Shown: one piece after another, positions 63,370 through 64,000 of the stretch
Layout of the letters: each line of letters opens with the position of its first letter
How positions within the stretch are numbered: position 1 is the stretch's first letter
Origin: Cristatella mucedo
Taxonomy: Eukaryota; Bryozoa; Phylactolaemata; Cristatellidae
Reading direction: 5' to 3'
DNA: 64,000 bases
NCBI GenBank assembly: GCA_009760855.2
Contig: WPIO01000001.1
Location: forward strand, 13,083,001 to 13,147,000
Notes under the pieces: model-generated
The model's input: the letters and a program-made list of their open reading frames with translations, nothing else
The model's database searches: none
Told to the model about the DNA's origin: nothing
Made by a program: the position numbers and the translations under genes

Positions 63370-64000
63370 AAGAGAAAGAGCAAGAGAAACAAAGGAGGAG
63401 ATAGGGACACATGAGGCTGCCAACTGCTTTTCTCGGCAGCCACAATGGGCAGGCTGCCCAGTCAGTTGGCATGTGATGCTCACACGCATCTCTCATCGTG
63501 CCTCCTTAGTTTATTGCATCCGTTTTGCTGCGCCCGGCCTGTCTCAGACGTCGGGCTGGAGGAGCCTGCTGAATTGCAGGAGGGCGACGCTGCCGATGAC
63601 GACGAGGACAGCGATGACGACTTGGCTGACGACGACGAAGTTTACAGGCGCGAGCGGCGGCCCACCGTGCGAGGCCGAATCGACGCGGTGCTGTCCGTGG
63701 CGCTCGTCGTGCAGAACGTGTTCGGCCACGTGGCCAGCTTCGGCGAGAGGGTCAAGAAGTGAGGCGCTTCCCCCGACGAGCCGCTGCCTCCGCTACGCTC
63801 GCGCGAAGGCTTTCCGGCTTGCCTGTGGTCGGCAGCTGCCGAGGGATTTGCGAGCCAGCCGACGGCTGACGTCCATCGTCCCGCCGCTTACCGCCCCACT
63901 GCTCTTGCTGCAGCTCCGTGAACTGGACCGTCCCGTGGCTGTCGGCACTCGCCGTGGTGGTCCTGTGTGTGGCCACCGTCGTCCTCTACGTCATTCCGCT
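42994..64000 (+). CDS. MCTP: MCTP (multiple C2 and transmembrane domain protein), 15 exons, 3' end cut by window
   Basis: Joined exons 42994-43204, 43556-43778, 44718-44967, 49036-49230, 52366-52496, 53594-53801, 53977-54031, 57471-57612, 57838-57940, 60337-60438, 60525-60599, 62754-62873, 62979-63110, 63580-63758 and 63914-64000 give 737 codons without a stop. Every junction is in phase and every intron is GT...AG. Domain order: short Ser-rich lead (1-50), C2 number 1 (about 51-180), C2 number 2 (about 256-380), C2 number 3 (about 418-535), membrane hairpin (about 595-632), acidic linker (650-672), final membrane segment (714-735). MCTP proteins are ER/endosomal, calcium-sensing membrane proteins linked to synaptic vesicle release, homeostatic plasticity and lipid handling. 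The Met at 42994 is in good context (GACATGG) but a longer start is possible. Only the last few tens of residues are missing. Confidence 0.92.
43272..43406 (+). repeat. SINE-A in MCTP intron 1
   Basis: TTGGCCCAAGGCTTAGGTGC (A box), GGGCTCGAGCCC (B box), then GAGATTAAGCTCTCTAAGAG and GGCTATAAAAATGAATT. Confidence 0.75.
43556..43778 (+). CDS. MCTP: MCTP exon 2: core of C2-1
   Basis: [20 protein letters not shown] and [14 protein letters not shown] are the canonical C2 signatures. Together with RDRNG in exon 1, all five calcium-coordinating Asp positions are kept, so C2-1 should bind calcium. Acceptor CTCTTGCAG, donor GTAAGT after two bases of a Gln codon. Confidence 0.93.
43912..43976 (-). repeat. 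LINE-A/SINE tail fragment, minus
   Basis: TAATGATAATACATTAG, CCTCAATGAACTTAATCTC and TTTCTAGGCACTTTAC are the reversed tail. It lies in MCTP intron 2. Confidence 0.6.
44718..44967 (+). CDS. MCTP: MCTP exon 3: end of C2-1 and inter-domain linker
   Basis: 84 codons, starting after GCTTGCTTTCAG and completing the split Gln codon. EVKLPLKG and [12 protein letters not shown] close C2-1. A run of seven Glu (acidic loop insertion) and a long Ser/Ala/Gln-rich linker are unlike the compact vertebrate proteins. The donor GTCAGC is weaker than the others. Confidence 0.85.
46247..46323. repeat. (TG)n microsatellite
   Basis: Over 30 TG units with a GCGTG-rich end, in MCTP intron 3. Confidence 0.97.
47220..47962 (+). 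pseudogene. LINE-B RT C-terminal relic in MCTP intron 3
   Basis: LDYCNSSLA (about 47350) marks the RT C-terminal region. It is followed by frameshifted remains and the 3' UTR (GAGATGGAGTCTGCTGGCTA, GGCTTTGGGGAGTTGAGAC). This is the longest plus-strand LINE-B piece in the window. Confidence 0.65.
49036..49230 (+). CDS. MCTP: MCTP exon 4: linker and first half of C2-2
   Basis: 65 codons. The acceptor TTTTCTAATTGGCAG is the only one upstream that keeps phase 0. A Ser-rich linker ([16 protein letters not shown]) leads to [20 protein letters not shown] and [11 protein letters not shown]. Both loop-1 Asp residues of C2-2 are present. Donor GTGAGT. Confidence 0.88.
49294..49378. repeat. (CT)n microsatellite
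   Basis: About 42 CT units, starting 64 bases after the MCTP exon 4 donor. Confidence 0.97.
49826..49906 (-). repeat. LINE-A/SINE tail fragment, minus
   Basis: AATAGTAATAATAAGAAATT, AAAAGAACTAAATCTC, TTTCTAGGCACTTTGT. Reversed tail in MCTP intron 4. Confidence 0.6.
50465..50618 (+). repeat. SINE-B in MCTP intron 4
   Basis: Head with GTGGATCCGAGCCC at the B-box position; core CCCATTGCAAGCGGTGGTGA and GGCGGCTAAGG; tail GCTGCTATATAAAGGAGGC and TGTTAAATCAGCTG. Confidence 0.7.
52019..52208 (+). mobile_element. LINE-A, extreme 5' truncation (3' UTR only)
   Basis: Only the 3' UTR (CATTTGCATGCTGACCCTGT onward), the tail GAGATTGAGTTCTCTGAGGG and (ATT)n remain. It is close in sequence to the copy at 12540, so it is relatively young. 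It lies in MCTP intron 4, about 160 bases before exon 5. Confidence 0.85.
52366..52496 (+). CDS. MCTP: MCTP exon 5: second half of C2-2 (altered calcium loop 3)
   Basis: 43 codons plus two bases between TTGCTTGTAG and [26 protein letters not shown] is typical, but the loop-3 segment reads [14 protein letters not shown], where related domains carry three Asp. Only the first Asp remains, so calcium binding by C2-2 is probably lost or weak. Confidence 0.92.
53594..53801 (+). CDS. MCTP: MCTP exon 6: end of C2-2 and linker
   Basis: 70 codons. [20 protein letters not shown] and [13 protein letters not shown] close C2-2 as in known MCTPs. A Ser/Asp-rich linker ending LAERY follows; RY at this point is also seen in vertebrate proteins. 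Donor GTATGT. Confidence 0.9.
53977..54031 (+). CDS. MCTP: MCTP exon 7: start of C2-3 (small exon)
   Basis: 18 codons plus one base ([18 protein letters not shown]) between TTATTGCACAG and GTAAGC. This acceptor makes the spacing after RY equal to that in vertebrate MCTPs. An alternative phase-0 acceptor (TCAACGCAG, ending 53909) would add 22 residues. Confidence 0.82.
54325..55698 (+). mobile_element. LINE-A, 5'-truncated copy in MCTP intron 7
   Basis: The RT frame runs from [10 protein letters not shown] to NDD at 54719, where the Lys codon AAA has become TAA, then continues in the same frame. FYVDDTQLY replaces YADD (Ala to Val). A triplicated 16-base unit at 55257-55306 and later frameshifts spoil the C-terminus. 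The 3' UTR, tail and (ATT)n (to 55698) are intact. Confidence 0.85.
55257..55306 (+). repeat. 16-base tandem triplication inside LINE-A
   Basis: AATCCAACAGTTTACC occurs three times in a row. The copy at 12540 has one AATCCAACAGTCTAG at the same place, so the expansion arose in this copy. Confidence 0.9.
55723..56001 (-). other. Unassigned minus-strand open frame in MCTP intron 7
   Basis: 92 codons containing [20 protein letters not shown] and [13 protein letters not shown] do not recognise it. It may be a remnant of another retroelement; frames on the same strand to its right (to 56131) are also open. Confidence 0.25.
56162..56325 (+). repeat. SINE-B in MCTP intron 7
   Basis: TGATAGCCCAGGAGGTAAAG (A box), GGACTCGAATCC (good B box), TTTATTGCCAACTGCAGGC, GCGATAGCTG, and tail TTGTTAAATCAG. 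Confidence 0.75.
56949..56991. repeat. (TA)n microsatellite
   Basis: About 21 TA units in MCTP intron 7. Confidence 0.95.
56995..57148 (-). repeat. SINE-A, minus-strand copy in MCTP intron 7
   Basis: TTTGTGTAGCACCCTACAAG, TTAATCTCTATTCAGGCGC, GGGGCTAGAGTCC (reverse B box) and CACCTTAAACGCTGTGCC (reverse A box). An internal stretch with CGAGGTCAAGG-like words is repeated. Confidence 0.7.
57471..57612 (+). CDS. MCTP: MCTP exon 8: first half of C2-3
   Basis: [20 protein letters not shown], then [24 protein letters not shown]...LNP.W and SDPF are the best conserved part of MCTP third C2 domains. Both loop-1 Asp are present. Acceptor TGCTATTGCCTAG, donor AT followed by GTAAGC. Confidence 0.95.
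57838..57940 (+). CDS. MCTP: MCTP exon 9: second half of C2-3
   Basis: 35 codons: [20 protein letters not shown], then [25 protein letters not shown] and [10 protein letters not shown] are near-identical to vertebrate MCTPs from memory. Loop-3 acidic residues are kept except a Glu in place of the last Asp. Donor GTATGT. Confidence 0.96.
57989..58052. repeat. (CA)n microsatellite
   Basis: About 32 CA units with single TC and AT interruptions, 48 bases after the exon 9 donor. Confidence 0.97.
58118..58205 (-). repeat. Possible tRNA-derived element
   Basis: The minus strand shows AGAGCGGTAGCCTCGATATC, then CTAACCCAAAGG and GGTTGGGCGATCG. This is tRNA-like, but the B box is weak and no full cloverleaf is seen. 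It is loosely similar to 7176-7275. Confidence 0.3.
58607..59120 (-). pseudogene. LINE-B RT C-terminus and 3' end in MCTP intron 9
   Basis: The minus strand reads [20 protein letters not shown], a typical LINE RT C-terminal block. It continues through the LINE-B 3' UTR to an (ATTAC)n tail (58607-58632). The frame is open from 59120 to 58677 because the 3' UTR happens to lack stops. This is the best LINE-B copy here. Confidence 0.75.
60337..60438 (+). CDS. MCTP: MCTP exon 10: end of C2-3
   Basis: 34 codons: [20 protein letters not shown], then [14 protein letters not shown]. This aligns with the last strands of the third C2 domain (YVLK..L.G..KG.I.L...), which known proteins have at this point. 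Acceptor ATGCTGCTGTAG, donor GTATGC. Confidence 0.92.
60525..60599 (+). CDS. MCTP: MCTP exon 11: post-C2 helix
   Basis: 25 codons: [20 protein letters not shown], then KFKIG. It matches the basic segment (KA.RT..P.EQK) linking C2-3 to the membrane hairpin. The intron before it is only 86 bases. Donor GTAAGA. Confidence 0.9.
60783..61065 (+). repeat. Two-copy tandem duplication, period 160, in MCTP intron 11
   Basis: CTAGCATTAATTTCAATTTA at 60783 and CTAGTATTAATTACAATTTA at 60943 each begin about 123 bases of similar AT-rich DNA ending CCTTGCATGTAAGCATNCA. A weaker partial echo (TTCAATTTGAAAATTAAAG) lies near 61913. Confidence 0.8.
61346..61707 (+). mobile_element. LINE-A, short 3' copy in MCTP intron 11
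   Basis: It starts within the RT C-terminus (TATGCTTCCGAAGCCTGGAA), with one-base losses shifting the frame. It continues through the 3' UTR and tail to an (ATT)n-like end. Confidence 0.8.
62754..62873 (+). CDS. MCTP: MCTP exon 12: helix leading to the membrane hairpin
   Basis: 40 codons. [20 protein letters not shown], then [14 protein letters not shown].....R...AF is the usual entry to the first membrane segment. Acceptor ACGGATTGCAG, donor GTGAGT. Confidence 0.9.
62979..63110 (+). CDS. MCTP: MCTP exon 13: first membrane region
   Basis: 44 codons. [20 protein letters not shown], then LYGWTYF: two hydrophobic stretches around WHFEPFMAP, matching the V.W.FE.YM.P hairpin of the family. Acceptor CTGTGCTCTGTAG, donor GTGAGT. 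Confidence 0.93.
63310..63368. repeat. (GA)n microsatellite
   Basis: About 30 GA units in MCTP intron 13, preceded by a short (CA)n run near 63275-63290. Confidence 0.97.
63580..63758 (+). CDS. MCTP: MCTP exon 14: acidic linker and amphipathic region
   Basis: 59 codons plus two bases. [15 protein letters not shown] is followed by basic [11 protein letters not shown] and then [18 protein letters not shown], the conserved VQN....ASFGER.K block. The CAG ending 63579 is the only good acceptor in phase 0; the more pyrimidine-rich CTGTCTCAG (ending 63547) would break the frame. Donor GTGAGG. Confidence 0.87.
63914..64000 (+). CDS. MCTP: MCTP exon 15: final membrane segment (cut by window end)
   Basis: It begins after TTGCTGCAG, completing an Asn codon. 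[19 protein letters not shown], then [11 protein letters not shown]: the NWTVP motif and last membrane span of MCTPs. The remaining C-terminal residues lie beyond 64000. Confidence 0.93.

Noticed and set aside
63548-63579. MCTP exon 14 starting at the CTGTCTCAG acceptor (63548)
   Set aside because: It would put the acidic linker out of frame with exon 13; the acceptor ending at 63579 restores phase and the known residue order.

Overview
This window is nuclear DNA from a multicellular animal, most likely an invertebrate; the phylum cannot be fixed from the sequence. Small exons are separated by long GT...AG introns. Two recognisable animal genes are present. The space between them is filled with decayed LINE, SINE and LTR elements and long microsatellites. 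There is no prokaryotic gene organisation.

Left part (1-9 kb): a decayed multi-copy 'uncharacterised protein' gene relic (about 725-2400, + strand) lies beside fragments of two LINE families. I call them LINE-A, with an (ATT)n tail, and LINE-B, with an (ATTAC)n tail. On the minus strand, 8303-7874 holds the first two coding exons of a USP30-type deubiquitinase: an N-terminal membrane anchor with a basic flank, then the Cys box. The rest of this gene was not recognised to its left.

Middle (9.6-37 kb): an old Ty3/gypsy-like retroelement runs right to left between two direct LTR-like repeats (about 18.48 to 11.02 kb). Its gag, protease, RT, RNase H and integrase are traceable but full of stops and frameshifts. 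A 5'-truncated LINE-A with an open RT reading frame sits inside its integrase, SINEs sit in other parts, and an inverted-repeat unit carrying about 30 copies of CCCTAAA sits upstream of gag. A second, unrelated LTR-like sequence occurs as two solo copies in opposite orientation (9602-10338 and 37757-38443). The stretch 18.5-36 kb has no gene I can support. It holds LINE-A and LINE-B relics, a (GA)n tract and a roughly 0.9 kb (TCC)n tract.

Right part (37-64 kb): one gene on the + strand encodes a multiple C2 and transmembrane domain protein (MCTP). Fifteen consecutive exons from 42994 to the window end join in phase and give three C2 domains, an acidic linker and two membrane segments. Only the last few codons are missing. 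Two further Ser-rich exons (37008-37228 and 40274-40729) join each other in phase and probably form a longer N-terminus. The introns carry SINEs, LINE-A and LINE-B copies and microsatellites. The tRNA-derived SINE-A shares its 3' tail with LINE-A, which suggests a SINE/LINE partnership.
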